Source of the DNA: Vibrio barjaei
GTDB lineage: Bacteria > Pseudomonadota > Gammaproteobacteria > Enterobacterales > Vibrionaceae
Direction of reading: 5' to 3'
Length of the DNA: 64,000 bases
Assembly: GCF_001639065.2 (NCBI RefSeq)
Contig: NZ_LQXO02000053.1
Coordinates: 62,001-126,000, forward strand
In this document: one piece after another, positions 43,933-54,500 of the stretch
How positions within the stretch are numbered: the stretch's first letter is position 1
Layout: each line of letters begins with the position of its first letter
The notes under the pieces: generated by a model
Told to the model about the DNA's origin: nothing
Database searches by the model: none
Seen by the model: only the letters and a program-made list of their open reading frames with translations
Program-made: the position numbers and the translations under genes

Positions 43933-45549
43933 TCAGTCATTATTGACGTAACACACTTCATAATTAATGTTTAATCTCTCCATCTGTTTAAACCAACGTT
44001 TTTGATTATTCTGAAGTTTGTCACCAGGCCCCTTTACCTCACACCATAACCATTCGTTGCCTTTGAACGCGACTAGATCAGGCATACCATTGCGATATGC
44101 TCTCAGGTCTGAGAGAAGAACAGCAAACAAATCTGCTAATTGCTTATAGTCAATGGATGTCATTGCCAACTCTAACCATTCCGTATCCACTAAGTCCCAA
44201 ACAATGAATGGGTTCTGCATATTTTTTTTGGTTTCTAGAATGTTTAGGTACGGTTTAACACCATTTCGTTTAACTTCGGATAGCCTTTGTTCGATTGCGC
44301 CTTTTCGCTTTTCAATAAATGACGGATGATATAAATCGAGCGGTTGGCGTTGGAATGGATTGATAAAAGCGCCTTCGACGGGTGCAAAAATAATGTCCCA
44401 AAATACCAATCCAAACATAGTGTTGAGAAACTGATTCTCTAAATAGAAAACCTTCCATCCTAGATCAGATAGCTTATTGCAAACAACTAACTCAACACGT
44501 TCATGAGATAAGTCAAGATTGAACCTACGTTCTGGAAAGCTTGGTTTGACTGTCCTATCAAGAGCTATCTTTAATTTCCTGTCGAGTTTAGTTTTTAATC
44601 GTTCTCCTACTTCTTGCTCATCGATGCTTAGAGGGCTTTTAATCATTATTAGTGTAAGTTTAATTGCTGCCTCGAATTTTCCTTGATGAATAAGTATACG
44701 AACTTGTCGCTCTCTAGATGGCGGAAGTCGGGAAGACTCGAACAGGCTCAAAGCAAGGTCGAGGTCGCCTTGTCGCTCGAGATCTCTCGCGATTAGATTA
44801 GTGAGTTTGTCTAATTGTCTAGTGGCGTACTGTCCGTTTGCGGATGGAAGTAAGTCAGCAAATTGCCTTATGAGCTTGGAACAGGGCTTTTTGAGTTCTG
44901 TGTACGCTATCCTTAGACCTGTAATTGCTAGTGTGGAGTCGATTTCCGTTCTACTATTGAACAATCTAGTCGCCTTAGACACTTCATAATCCTCAAACTT
45001 ATGAATTCCTAGATTTTCTAAGACGAATTGTGCGAACTCTTGATGCCGATTTCCAAAGAATAATAAGCAAAGAAGAGGTAACACCTCATCGTCCAACAGT
45101 CTGACGACAGTGAACGGAAGTTTGGGTACATGATTTGGCTGTTGGTGACGTAGTTGTTCGATCAGTTGGTTTTTTTTAGCGGTACGTTTTAGATCTGAAT
45201 AAAAAGTGAGAATCTCAGGCTTTGATAACAACGTGGACGCGAGTTCAAATGAACTTGTAGGCGGCTCTGTGCTTATAAAGCCATAATCCATAAGTTCTGA
45301 AATAGGTGAGTCGAGACAGCCGATTTCGGGATAGTTCAGTTTATCGTCTCTAAACCAAATCCCTTTGCGAGTCATTAGTCGAATAACAAGGCATTGCGCG
45401 TTTTCACTAAGAGTATGAAACGATTCAATCCAATGTCGTTCACTTTGTTTCAACAAATCAGAGTAGATAGACTCAACATGCAACAGCAAACGTATGAAGT
45501 TATCTCGATAATACTTAGACGGTAGAGTAGGTGGTGAAAAAACAGACAC
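43933..45549 (-). CDS. FAN1-like VRR-NUC nuclease
   Basis: The 538-aa protein has the organisation of bacterial FAN1: an N-terminal DNA-binding region, a TPR-like helical middle (about 230-300, including DLDLALSLFESSRLPPSRERQVRIL) and a C-terminal VRR-NUC domain. The nuclease motif is clear: GMPDLVAF, WCEVKGPGD and NQKRWF, with the catalytic Asp, Glu and Lys. FAN1 enzymes cut 5' flaps and help to unhook interstrand crosslinks. It starts at a GTG without a strong ribosome site. It is likely a DNA repair gene of the host rather than a defence gene, since it lies outside the element. Confidence 0.88.
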   Translation of the reverse strand: MSVFSPPTLPSKYYRDNFIRLLLHVESIYSDLLKQSERHWIESFHTLSENAQCLVIRLMTRKGIWFRDDKLNYPEIGCLDSPISELMDYGFISTEPPTSSFELASTLLSKPEILTFYSDLKRTAKKNQLIEQLRHQQPNHVPKLPFTVVRLLDDEVLPLLCLLFFGNRHQEFAQFVLENLGIHKFEDYEVSKATRLFNSRTEIDSTLAITGLRIAYTELKKPCSKLIRQFADLLPSANGQYATRQLDKLTNLIARDLERQGDLDLALSLFESSRLPPSRERQVRILIHQGKFEAAIKLTLIMIKSPLSIDEQEVGERLKTKLDRKLKIALDRTVKPSFPERRFNLDLSHERVELVVCNKLSDLGWKVFYLENQFLNTMFGLVFWDIIFAPVEGAFINPFQRQPLDLYHPSFIEKRKGAIEQRLSEVKRNGVKPYLNILETKKNMQNPFIVWDLVDTEWLELAMTSIDYKQLADLFAVLLSDLRAYRNGMPDLVAFKGNEWLWCEVKGPGDKLQNNQKRWFKQMERLNINYEVCYVNND

Positions 45550-45930
45550 TAGGAAAGACGCTTCTTGTTTAGATGAATTCCGCTTTATTAAATAATAGTT
45601 GAGTAATTTGAGCTATAAAAAATATCACATTACCAAAAATAGACCGTTTGTTGAGTCGTAGATTAGTGACGTAGATCTATCAGCTAAATGGATGATTTTC
45701 TGACAATGTTTACTAAATGTATGATTATTAGTCAAAAATAAATGTATTGATATGTTTACACTGTGTCTAATTTTAAAAACGAGCAATTAATTTGCCTTTT
45801 TATTTAAATAGTGATTGAACTTATTGTTCGAAGCAGATAAGTTACAAGGAAAGAGCACGACATAAGTCACAAAATGGAATGCGGTCGTGTATCAAAGATG
45901 TAGATTTAAAAGAATAGGAAGAAGTAAGCA
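45550..45930. promoter_or_regulatory. aroG promoter region with a TyrR-box-like site
   Basis: This AT-rich divergent region has no gene. TGTATT-GATATG-TTTACA at 45743-45760 fits the TyrR consensus TGTAAA-N6-TTTACA at 10 of 12 positions, including the key G and C. It lies about 170 bases before aroG. TyrR regulation of aroG is known in E. coli. Confidence 0.45.
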
Positions 45931-46983
45931 ATGTTTCAAACTGATGATGTACGAATTAATAAAGTAAAAGAACTATTACCACCAGTTGCTGTTTTAGAGA
46001 AGTTTCCAGCGACAGAAGTTGCTTCTTCAACAACGTTTAACGCACGTAAAGCAATCCACAATATCCTTCAAGGCGACGATGACCGTCTGCTAGTGATTGT
46101 CGGTCCATGTTCTATTCATGACACTGAAGCGGCGATTGAGTACGGTAAACGACTAAAAGTACTGCGTGACGAACTTGGTGACAGACTAGAAATCGTAATG
46201 CGCGTTTACTTTGAGAAGCCACGCACAACAGTAGGTTGGAAAGGCCTCATTAATGACCCTTATTTAAACGACACGTTCAAGATTAACGATGGCTTGCGTA
46301 TGGGTCGTAAGCTTCTCCTAGACTTGACTGATCTGGGCATGCCGACGGCGAGTGAGTTCCTTGATATGATCAGCCCGCAATATGTTGCTGACCTTATTAG
46401 TTGGGGTGCAATTGGTGCTCGTACAACTGAGTCTCAAGTTCACCGTGAACTGTCTTCTGGTATTTCTTGCCCTGTAGGATTTAAAAATGGTACCGACGGG
46501 AACATCAAGATTGCATCTGATGCGATTCGCTCTGCTAGCGCTTCTCACCACTTCTTGTCTGTAACCAAATACGGTCATTCTGCGATTATTGAAACCGCTG
46601 GTAACCCTGACTGTCATATTATCTTACGTGGTGGTAAAGAGCCAAACTACAGTGCTGATCATGTAAAAGCTATCAAAGATGAGCTGACAGCGAATGGTCT
46701 ACCTGCGAAAGTGATGATTGACTTTAGCCATGCGAATAGCTCAAAGCAATTCCAACGTCAAAAAGTCGTTGCTACAGATGTAGCTCAGCAGATGGCTAAC
46801 GGTGAAGACGCTATCTTTGGTGTAATGATTGAGTCTCACTTAGTTGAAGGTCGTCAAGATTTAGTTGATGGAGTTGCGCCAACTTATGGTCAGTCGATTA
46901 CTGATGCGTGTATCGGTTGGGAAGATACAGAGAATGTACTTCGTGAACTGGCAGACGCTGTTGAAGCTCGCCGTAAAGCCTAA
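45931..46983 (+). CDS. aroG: 3-deoxy-7-phosphoheptulonate synthase
   Basis: The 350-aa enzyme makes DAHP from phosphoenolpyruvate and erythrose 4-phosphate, the first step of aromatic amino acid synthesis. It matches E. coli AroG in length and throughout (VRINKVKELLPPVAVLEKFPATE, IVGPCSIHD, SWGAIGARTTESQVHRE, IDFSHANSSKQF). The metal ligands Cys, His, Glu and Asp are in GPCS, SVTKYGHS, IESHLVEG and VAPTYGQSITDACIGWED surroundings. It most resembles the Phe-sensitive isozyme. It has a strong terminator and stands alone. Confidence 0.95.
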   Translation: MFQTDDVRINKVKELLPPVAVLEKFPATEVASSTTFNARKAIHNILQGDDDRLLVIVGPCSIHDTEAAIEYGKRLKVLRDELGDRLEIVMRVYFEKPRTTVGWKGLINDPYLNDTFKINDGLRMGRKLLLDLTDLGMPTASEFLDMISPQYVADLISWGAIGARTTESQVHRELSSGISCPVGFKNGTDGNIKIASDAIRSASASHHFLSVTKYGHSAIIETAGNPDCHIILRGGKEPNYSADHVKAIKDELTANGLPAKVMIDFSHANSSKQFQRQKVVATDVAQQMANGEDAIFGVMIESHLVEGRQDLVDGVAPTYGQSITDACIGWEDTENVLRELADAVEARRKA

Positions 46984-46999
46984 ACATTTTTGATTGATG

Positions 47000-47032
47000 A
47001 TTAAGCCCTTGGTAATACGAGGGCTTTTTTAT
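47000..47032 (+). terminator. Rho-independent terminator after aroG
   Basis: Stem AAGCCCT (47003-47009) with AGGGCTT (47020-47026), followed by TTTT. Confidence 0.85.
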
Positions 47033-47093
47033 TGAAGTATACAGTATGACATACTATTATATGCAGCCCTGTCATATCTTTAGGTTGAATATA

Positions 47094-47496
47094 ATGAAGC
47101 TGTCCGTCCGCCGTATCCTCATTGTCTGCTTGCGTGTTCTTGTATCTACTGCCGTAAGTGCGAATACGTTGACTAATGAACAACTCTGTACGGCAGGTCT
47201 AGCGCTCGCTATTGATAAACAACCACGTGGAATCAATACAAAGGGGCTAGCCGGAAAACAAAATACTGTTGGCATTAAAAGATGGTAAGAACGACTGGGA
47301 TTATCGTTGTCACGTGAATCGTTCTTCGAGAACGATAAAACTTGAGGCGAGGGAATCTAGATTAAATGATGCTTACCTAAAGCAGTCCATCCATTATGAT
47401 GTTTCCAATAATACTAGAGCTGTTGAGGTAAAGATGAAACAAAGAAATGGTGGATTCAAATCAGAAAAGTATCAAGCCAGACAGCTCAAAACCTAA
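47094..47496 (+). pseudogene. Frameshifted small secreted-protein gene
   Basis: The first frame gives a signal peptide and NTLTNEQLCTAGLALAI, then stops at 47288 after a shift. The sequence continues in another frame from about 47260 (ILLALKDGKNDWDYRC onward) to a stop at 47496, before a terminator. A one-base gain or loss near the A-rich run at 47252-47263 joins the two into one protein of about 133 residues with two cysteines. Either the gene is broken or the assembly has an indel here. The function is unknown. Confidence 0.6.
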
Positions 47497-47509
47497 TGCG
47501 TTTTACCAA

Positions 47510-47541
47510 GGAAAAGGGAGCATTAAATGCTCCCTTTTAAA
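47510..47541. terminator. Bidirectional terminator
   Basis: A perfect 12-bp stem (AAAAGGGAGCAT 47512-47523 with ATGCTCCCTTTT 47527-47538) lies between the pseudogene and the convergent MscS gene. Confidence 0.85.
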
Positions 47542-47542
47542 G

Positions 47543-48649
47543 TCACTCGACAATGATGTCTTTCACTGTGGGGTGTTCGTGAATCGAGACAGGATCAACT
47601 TTCAAAGTTTGCGTAGGGTACGCAATATCAGCGTCATTTTTCTTAATAATGTCCATTACTTGTAATAGGACATCTTGCTTTACTTCATGATAGCGAGCCC
47701 AGTTTACTGTTTTAGTAAAGGTATAGATAAAAAAGTTAAGCGAAGAAGGACCAAATTTATCGAAATTCACCATCAGTGTCTGCTTGGCATCGATATCTTT
47801 ATGATTTTCTAGCATGGTTTTTACTTCATTAACAATCTGACTGACCTTGTCCCCATCGTCATAACGAAGACCAATCGTTTCATATATTCTGCGATTAAGC
47901 ATACGTGAGGGGTTTTCAACGACAATGTTGCTAAAAACAGAGTTTGGAACATAAAGCGGTCTTTTATCAAAAGTACGAATAATGGTCATCCTCCAACCAA
48001 TACGTTCCACTGTTCCTTCTATCGCTCGGTCTGGAGAGCGTATCCAGTCACCGACCTTAAAGGGGCGGTCAAAATAAATCATCATGCCGCCGAAGAAATT
48101 AGACAGTAAGTCTTTAGCCGCAAGACCGACAACTAAACCACCGACACCACCAAAGGTAAGTAGGCCTGATAGACTGAGGCCTAGAGCCTGCATTACCGTC
48201 AGAATGCCAATAGAGATAAAGAACAAGCGCGCTACTTTTGCGATGGCCTGAACGGTTGTCTCATCACGTTTTTTCTGAGCCAATACATATTCTTCAACGT
48301 TTTGAATAAGTCGAAGAAAAATCCATATGAAGGTTGATATAACAAGCAGTAAGTCGACTTTATTTAACCAACTCGAATCCGTTTCTGTATGGGAGGCCAA
48401 AACTAACCCAATAGATACAGTTGCGGGCCAGAGCCAAATGAGAACACTAATCGGAGACTTAACCGCTTTAATGAGTAGGTCATCCCATACAAGATTGGTT
48501 CTTTGAGTCAGTGCTTCAAGTCGCCCATAGAATATTCGCCAAACAACCCAAAGAAGGAAACTACTGCCAGTGATCAGTAGTAGATTACTTAATAGATCGT
48601 AGCCAAAAGATTGAATATAGTTTTGTAGCGTATCTATTGAACTATTCAT
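47543..48649 (-). CDS. MscS-family mechanosensitive channel (YbdG/YnaI-like)
   Basis: The 368-aa protein has about five membrane segments, then the MscS pore helix (SGLLTFGGVGGLVVGLAAKDLLSNFFGG) rich in Gly and Ala, the beta domain (FKVGDWIRSPDRAIEGTVERIGWRMT), and a C-terminal alpha/beta domain. This is the medium-size class with extra N-terminal helices. The frame extends to a TTG at 48700; I use ATG 48649, which begins the helical part. It is unrelated at the operon level to the shorter MscS at 4771. Confidence 0.88.
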   Translation of the reverse strand: MNSSIDTLQNYIQSFGYDLLSNLLLITGSSFLLWVVWRIFYGRLEALTQRTNLVWDDLLIKAVKSPISVLIWLWPATVSIGLVLASHTETDSSWLNKVDLLLVISTFIWIFLRLIQNVEEYVLAQKKRDETTVQAIAKVARLFFISIGILTVMQALGLSLSGLLTFGGVGGLVVGLAAKDLLSNFFGGMMIYFDRPFKVGDWIRSPDRAIEGTVERIGWRMTIIRTFDKRPLYVPNSVFSNIVVENPSRMLNRRIYETIGLRYDDGDKVSQIVNEVKTMLENHKDIDAKQTLMVNFDKFGPSSLNFFIYTFTKTVNWARYHEVKQDVLLQVMDIIKKNDADIAYPTQTLKVDPVSIHEHPTVKDIIVE

Positions 48650-48802
48650 CGCCGTTAGAAGCCTTTCTATTAACTCAATGTATTTGTACAGAACAAACAA
48701 TGAGTAAATGAATCGTAATTATCGGATATTACTCAGATTAATAAGAATAGTACATGCAGAAAGTGATTTTTATTTTATGGATCCGGACCATTTTATCGAT
48801 AC

Positions 48803-48845
48803 AAAAAGAAACGCGATACCGAGTAGGCTGGTATCGCGTGCGTTC
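48803..48845 (-). terminator. Rho-independent terminator after msrAB
   Basis: Stem ACGCGATACC (48811-48820) with GGTATCGCGT (48830-48839). On the minus strand it is followed by TTTCTTTTTG. Confidence 0.8.
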
Positions 48846-48894
48846 GACCTTTGAAAAATGAGCAACACTTGCAGCATAAGTTTATGTTGCCCAC

Positions 48895-50031
48895 CTATTG
48901 GTCGAACAAAGCCAAGTATTTTTCATAACCCTGCTGTGCAAGCTTTGATTTTGGAATAAAACGCATTGCTGCTGAGTTCATGCAGTAACGCAGCCCGGTA
49001 GGAGCGGGACCATCTTTAAACACGTGTCCAAGATGAGAGTCCGCAAACTTGCTTCTTACTTCCGTCCTCGGAAAAATCATCTTGTAATCAGTTTTTGTGA
49101 CAATGTAACCATTATCTATGGGTTGAGTGAAGCTAGGCCAGCCTGTTCCCGACTTGTACTTGTCAGTGGAAGAAAATAAAGGCTCTCCGCTAACAACATC
49201 TACGTAAATACCATCCTCTTTGTTATCCCAATATTCATTGTTGAATGGCTTTTCTGTACCATCTTCTTGAGTGACATAGAACTGTAAGTCAGTAAGGGAT
49301 TGTTTGATTTCGTTGTTATTTGGCCTTGTATAACGCTTTAATGAGCTTTTATTGGCCTGGCTATCTATCATTTGACGAAGGGTGATTGGATTATCATTCC
49401 TATCCTTACCAAAGATCTCATCCAGATACTGATCGCGACCCGAGTTATATCGATAGTATTTGTACTTCAGGCCGCTTTTTTTGTAGAAATCCTGATGGTA
49501 TTCCTCCGCTGGCCAAAAAGTATCAAAAGCAATCAACTCAGTAGCGAGAGGTTTTTGAAATACACCGAGTGTGTCTATCTCAGACATAAATCGCTCCGCA
49601 ATGTGCTTTTGCTCGCTATTATGGTAAAAAATAGCAGGGCGATATTGCGGCCCTCGGTCTACGAATGAGCCTTTATCATCAGTTGGATCAATGTGACGAA
49701 AGAAGTGGTCAAGAACTTGTTCGTACGAGACTTTGTCAGCATCATAGCTTACTTGAATCACTTCAATATGACCTGATTTTCCACTCGCAACTTGTCGGTA
49801 AGTCGGGTTTTGCTGCTGACCACCCGCATAACCAGACACAACTTCTGTTACGCCATACAATTGTTCTAAATCTGACTCAGTACACCAGAAACAGCCCCCC
49901 GCTAAAGTCGCGATCTCTTGATTCGCTCCCTGCGCTTTAGGTGAGTCAGCCATCCCCTCGCGAGGTATCATAAGCCAAAGGATTGGAATAGCCGCTACTA
50001 ATGCAACAAGTAGTTTGGTGAATTTCGTCAT
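48895..50031 (-). CDS. msrAB: Exported bifunctional methionine sulfoxide reductase MsrA-MsrB
   Basis: The 378-aa protein starts with an uncleaved or signal membrane segment (TKLLVALVAAIPILWLMIP), so both catalytic domains face the periplasm. The MsrA domain (about 40-195) has GCFWCTESDLE with the catalytic Cys. The MsrB domain (about 240-372) has SGTGWPSF, the HLGHVF block and RYCMNS with its catalytic Cys. The fusion repairs both S and R forms of oxidised methionine. The usual zinc CxxC pairs of MsrB are absent. A terminator follows. Confidence 0.94.
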   Translation of the reverse strand: MTKFTKLLVALVAAIPILWLMIPREGMADSPKAQGANQEIATLAGGCFWCTESDLEQLYGVTEVVSGYAGGQQQNPTYRQVASGKSGHIEVIQVSYDADKVSYEQVLDHFFRHIDPTDDKGSFVDRGPQYRPAIFYHNSEQKHIAERFMSEIDTLGVFQKPLATELIAFDTFWPAEEYHQDFYKKSGLKYKYYRYNSGRDQYLDEIFGKDRNDNPITLRQMIDSQANKSSLKRYTRPNNNEIKQSLTDLQFYVTQEDGTEKPFNNEYWDNKEDGIYVDVVSGEPLFSSTDKYKSGTGWPSFTQPIDNGYIVTKTDYKMIFPRTEVRSKFADSHLGHVFKDGPAPTGLRYCMNSAAMRFIPKSKLAQQGYEKYLALFDQ

Positions 50032-50157
50032 GAAAGCTCCAAATTAAGTAGTGTTTGTTATTTAGATTAGACAGAGCTGCCTGCTGAAAAATTTCAAATT
50101 GCCGTTTTATCGGTTACTATCTCAGTCTTTATAATCAGTCGTACTGCAGAGGTTTAT

Positions 50158-50556
50158 ATGCAAGCGGAAGTGAAATGGATCGAAGGATTCAAGTTTTTAG
50201 GACAATCGCAATCTGGTCATTCAATCGTAATGGATGGCAGTGGTGGCGAAACCGCACCAAGTCCAATGGAGATGGTTCTAATGGCCGCAGGTGGTTGTAG
50301 CTCAGTCGATGTCGTTGACGGATTAAAGTCAGAAAACCAAGCTGTAACATCGGTAAATGCAAAGCTAACCACAGAACGACGTGAAACCGCGCCAAGAATC
50401 TTTACCGCGATTAACATCCATTTCGAAATCAGTGGCGACAATCTCGATGAAGCCTTGGTGGCTAAGGTAACTAAAGATTCATTGGAGAAATATTGCTCGG
50501 TATGTCTCATGCTTGGTGCTGGTGTTGAAATGACGCACTCTTGGGAAATTATTTAA
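50158..50556 (+). CDS. yhfA: OsmC-family protein YhfA
   Basis: The 132-aa protein matches E. coli YhfA (VKWIEGFKFLG, SPMEMVLMAAGGCSSVDVV, KLTTERRETAPRIFT, EKYCSVCLMLG). OsmC/Ohr proteins can reduce peroxides using two cysteines; here Cys 50 (GGCSS) and the CSVC region are candidates. YhfA itself has no firmly known role. A YdcF-like gene follows 12 bases later and is likely in the same transcript. Confidence 0.9.
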   Translation: MQAEVKWIEGFKFLGQSQSGHSIVMDGSGGETAPSPMEMVLMAAGGCSSVDVVDGLKSENQAVTSVNAKLTTERRETAPRIFTAINIHFEISGDNLDEALVAKVTKDSLEKYCSVCLMLGAGVEMTHSWEII

Positions 50557-50568
50557 AGGACGATATCG

Positions 50569-51438
50569 GTGAAAGAAAAGGAATTCGATCAACTTATCGT
50601 TGTTCTAGGAAAGCGCCTCAACAAAAATGCACTCACTTTGGAAGGGGTGTCTAGAGTCGAAGAAATCTTGCGTCATGTTAGCAGCAATGACTGTAGTTCA
50701 TCGATCATTGCCTTTTGTGGTGGTGTGACGAATGGACAGTCAGTTTCTGAAGCTCGATTAATGTTTGAAGCGTTTGAAACTGGTCTTTCACCAATGGATA
50801 ATTCCAACGTTGGCGCTGTTTTGCTAGAAGAGGAATCAACAAGTACGGTGGAAAACATCATTCACTTGTCAGAGGTACTCTTGGAAAGTGAATTGCTACA
50901 AAATGGTGCGAAGATTGAGGTTAAGTTTGTTTCGAATGACTACCACTTGGAAAGGATGTTAACGATCCAGTCCTTACTCGATGAGCAAGGTTTGCTACGC
51001 TACCTAAAATCTGAATGCCAGCGAGCAGGGTTGAATTTAAATATCTCACCTGACATACAGTCGCATTTCTCAGTACCTTATCCTCACAGCTGTGTAAATG
51101 GACAGTTATTCACCTTGCTAGATGAACTCACAACTTACCGAGTGTATTTGGAAGGGGTCAGGGACAACGTGTTTAGACGTCCTTTATCCGAAGTAATCGT
51201 AAAACCGTTATCCATTGCCCATTGTGCATTAGCACAGTTAGAAGTTCTCGTTTCGCCTACAACTCATGCAGTGTTGTATGATCAACTGCCAGCTTTAAAG
51301 TCGGCGGTTGAAAGAACATCATCAACAGAGAACATCAGTGAGATTGAGAACGATCTTTCTTTATTCGACACTTTATTAAACTACTTAAATCGATATTTGG
51401 ATCCTGAGCGTGACGAGAGTATTAAGTGGTGGCGATAA
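50569..51438 (+). CDS. YdcF-like DUF218 domain protein
   Basis: The 289-aa protein has the DUF218 pattern: an N-terminal beta strand with LIVVLGKRL, then FCGGVTNGQSVSEARLMFEAF, LEEESTSTVENI and KFVSNDYHLERM. There is no signal peptide or membrane segment, so it is cytoplasmic like E. coli YdcF. It adds a helical C-terminal region. Translation begins at GTG with AAAGGA eight bases upstream. The biochemical role of the family is not settled; YdcF binds S-adenosylmethionine. Confidence 0.8.
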   Translation: MKEKEFDQLIVVLGKRLNKNALTLEGVSRVEEILRHVSSNDCSSSIIAFCGGVTNGQSVSEARLMFEAFETGLSPMDNSNVGAVLLEEESTSTVENIIHLSEVLLESELLQNGAKIEVKFVSNDYHLERMLTIQSLLDEQGLLRYLKSECQRAGLNLNISPDIQSHFSVPYPHSCVNGQLFTLLDELTTYRVYLEGVRDNVFRRPLSEVIVKPLSIAHCALAQLEVLVSPTTHAVLYDQLPALKSAVERTSSTENISEIENDLSLFDTLLNYLNRYLDPERDESIKWWR

Positions 51439-51538
51439 CCGACTTTTGGAAAAAATTATCATTAAATTAGTCGATTAGTTCGACCTGTCTCAATGATGTC
51501 CTACACTCAAAGTATCTAAACTTTAGTTGGGCAAGGGA

Positions 51539-54500
51539 ATGAGGCAACTTAACTTTTGGAATAATTTGTCGGTTCAACGCAAAATGCTTTTACTTGTATT
51601 GTTACCGATAGCACTAATTATCTTCTTGGCATCTCGTCAGATTTCTACCCTAAATCTCCAACTAAACAATCTTGAAAAAGTAGAAGCGTTAGTGCGCTTT
51701 TCAGAAATTCTTTCCGATACACAATCGCAGTCAAACAGTACGCGACTAGATAAGACGACTGTCGAACTTTCCCCTGTCCTTGATTCTCTCCAACAATACG
51801 CAGCCAAAATATACGGTGTAGAAGATCTAAAACGGATTGATAATCTTCTTATTGATTATTTTGAAACCATTGAATCGATTAGAGAAAGCCAAGACATAGC
51901 GGAGACTCATGAGCTCGTTGATTGGCAAAATGAGAGTTACAAGCAATTGCTGCTGTTTGTAGAGAAAACTCCGTTAACGGCCGTGATACCAAAAGTCGAT
52001 GGACATCTGGTATCACTCGCACAATTAGAGTGGCTAATGTTCTGGGCAGGGGAAGAGATTTGGCAGATCAATACGTTAGTAAGCGACGATCAAAAGGATA
52101 GAGCAGCGATGCTATCAACAAGAGAGTCGATAGTTAACTTAGTGCAAAGCCAGCAACTTTTTGTGGAGAGATTTATCGCGATAAATGCGGATGAAACTCA
52201 AGTTAGTTTGTTGCTGAGAGCCTTTTCTAATCTTGCTTTTGAACAAAGCAGTGTTTTTAGAGAGCAGCTTTTAAATACTAAGAGCGCAACTGATTTACCT
52301 ATAGCAGATATTAAGCTTGGGATGGAAGCGCTAGATTTAAGGCTTAATTTGATTCAGGGCGTGTCTCAGTCTATTGAAGTACAACTTAGAACTGAAATTC
52401 GAGAACTTGTCTCGGGTTTTGAAAAACAAAGATTATTGTTTTTAACATTAGTTGGCGTTCTAACTATCTTGGTGGTGGGCATTGGGATAAGTCTTGCTCA
52501 TCGTGTAACTCGAAACTTGAGTCTGGTCCTATCATTCCTAGAGAATGAAAAAAGTATTGGAAATATACCGCTAACGGCACGAATTGGTGGTAAAGACGAA
52601 TTAAGCCGCTTTGCACGTGAAGTCGAAAGGTTGACGAACGAGCAGCAAGAGAGCCAACGTAAATTGCTCGAAGCTAAAAACGCAGCTGAGCAGGCGAAAG
52701 AGAATGCCATCGAAGCAAGTAAAGCGAAAAGTAGTTTTTTGGCGAACATGTCACACGAAATTCGTACCCCTTTAAACGGGGTTATCGGTATTTCTGAAGT
52801 CTTGTCTGATACGGTGCTGACTGCTACTCAAAAAGATTACGTTGATACGATTGAGACTTCATCCCAGCTGCTATTAAGCCTAATCAATGACATCCTCGAC
52901 TTTTCGAAGATTGAATCAGGGATGCTTCAAATCAACCCACACTCTACCTCTATTCGGGAAACGATTTATGACATCGCATCGATCGTGGCACCAAAAGTTA
53001 AAGAGAAAGGCATAGAGCTAAACGTTGATATCGATCAGAACGTTCCGTTTCGTGTTCTCGCTGATGATCACCGTATGCGTCAAGTGTTAATGAATTTTAT
53101 GTCTAATGCCGTCAAGTTCACTGATAAAGGTAGTGTTACCATAGGAGTACACTATCAAGGCGAGTCTAATAACATGGCGTCGTTGATGTTTGAAGTTCAG
53201 GATTCGGGCATTGGCATCGACAAAGAAAGGCAATCCAAAATCTTTGAAGCGTTTGCTCAAGAAGATGACTCCACAACGCGACAGTTTGGAGGTACGGGTC
53301 TAGGATTAGCGATCAGCACTCAATTGATTGAATTGATGGGAGGGGAGATCCAACTTGATTCTGTTAAGGGAGTAGGGAGTCGCTTTTACTTCACACTAGA
53401 ATTAGCCATTGATGAAAGAGACTACCAGCACCGTAGTCCATTAGTCTTAGATGAGCTTGTCATCGTTTGTGATTCAGTAGCCTATGAGCAGCGTTTACGT
53501 ACTGAACTTGGCTTTTATCAGCTGAACATTGCGCGGGTTTGCCGTTCAATTCATGAGGCTGACTTGCTCAATCCACAGAAAAAGACCTTATTAATCTATG
53601 TTGAAGGTGGAGACGTCAATTCAGATAAGGATGAAACACGCTTTGCTGAGATTCAAGCGAACCGAACGGCAATATGTTTAATCAGACAATTTGAAAGTTC
53701 GAATAAGGACTTTGGCAATAACATTTGCGCACTCATTACTTACCCTCTGCTGGGTAATCGACTTTTGAAATCTCTAGAGGCTTGCTGTAGGACGTTAGAT
53801 AAGGGGGTAACTGCTCCAAACAGCGACACTTGTGCGACTAAGCGAGTCAAAGCCCTGTTAGTTGAAGATAATATCGTGAATCAAAAAGTAGCGAGCCTGC
53901 ACCTTAACAAGATGGGGCTTGAATATGATGTTGCAAACAACGGTGTAGAAGCTATTGAGCTTTATAAGAAAGATGCAGGCTACGCGTTTATTTTGATGGA
54001 CTGTATGATGCCTATTATGGACGGATTCGAAGCGACAGAAAAAATACGAAATCACGAATCCGATAACCATCTACCTCGTACTCCAATTATTGCTTTGACT
54101 GCGAGTGTGGTCGATGATGACATTCAGAAGTGTTTTGACTCAGGTATGGATGATTATGTTCCTAAGCCCTTCAAAGCCGAAATACTCAAAGAAAAGATCG
54201 TGTCTGCTATTGAGCTAAAAGGTACAGTTGATAATCCTATCACACTCGATAGCAATACACCGATTGAACAGACTCCTAAATCTAATCCAGCACCAGTAGA
54301 GACTGAGTCTGTGTCTGATGCCCTGTCTTCTGGAAGAGTTCTGTTGGTGGAAGATAATTTGGTTAATCAGAAGGTTGCATCATTACATCTCAAAAAAGCC
54401 GGGTTTGATTACGTAATAGCGGCTGATGGCCAAGAAGCATTGGAGCTATTTATCAGTCAAGGTAAGTTCGATGTCATTTTGATGGACTGTATGATGCCAG

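Noticed and set aside
43933..45549. FAN1-like gene as part of an anti-phage defence system
   Set aside because: It is a known DNA repair family, stands alone and lies outside the mobile element; nothing links it to defence.
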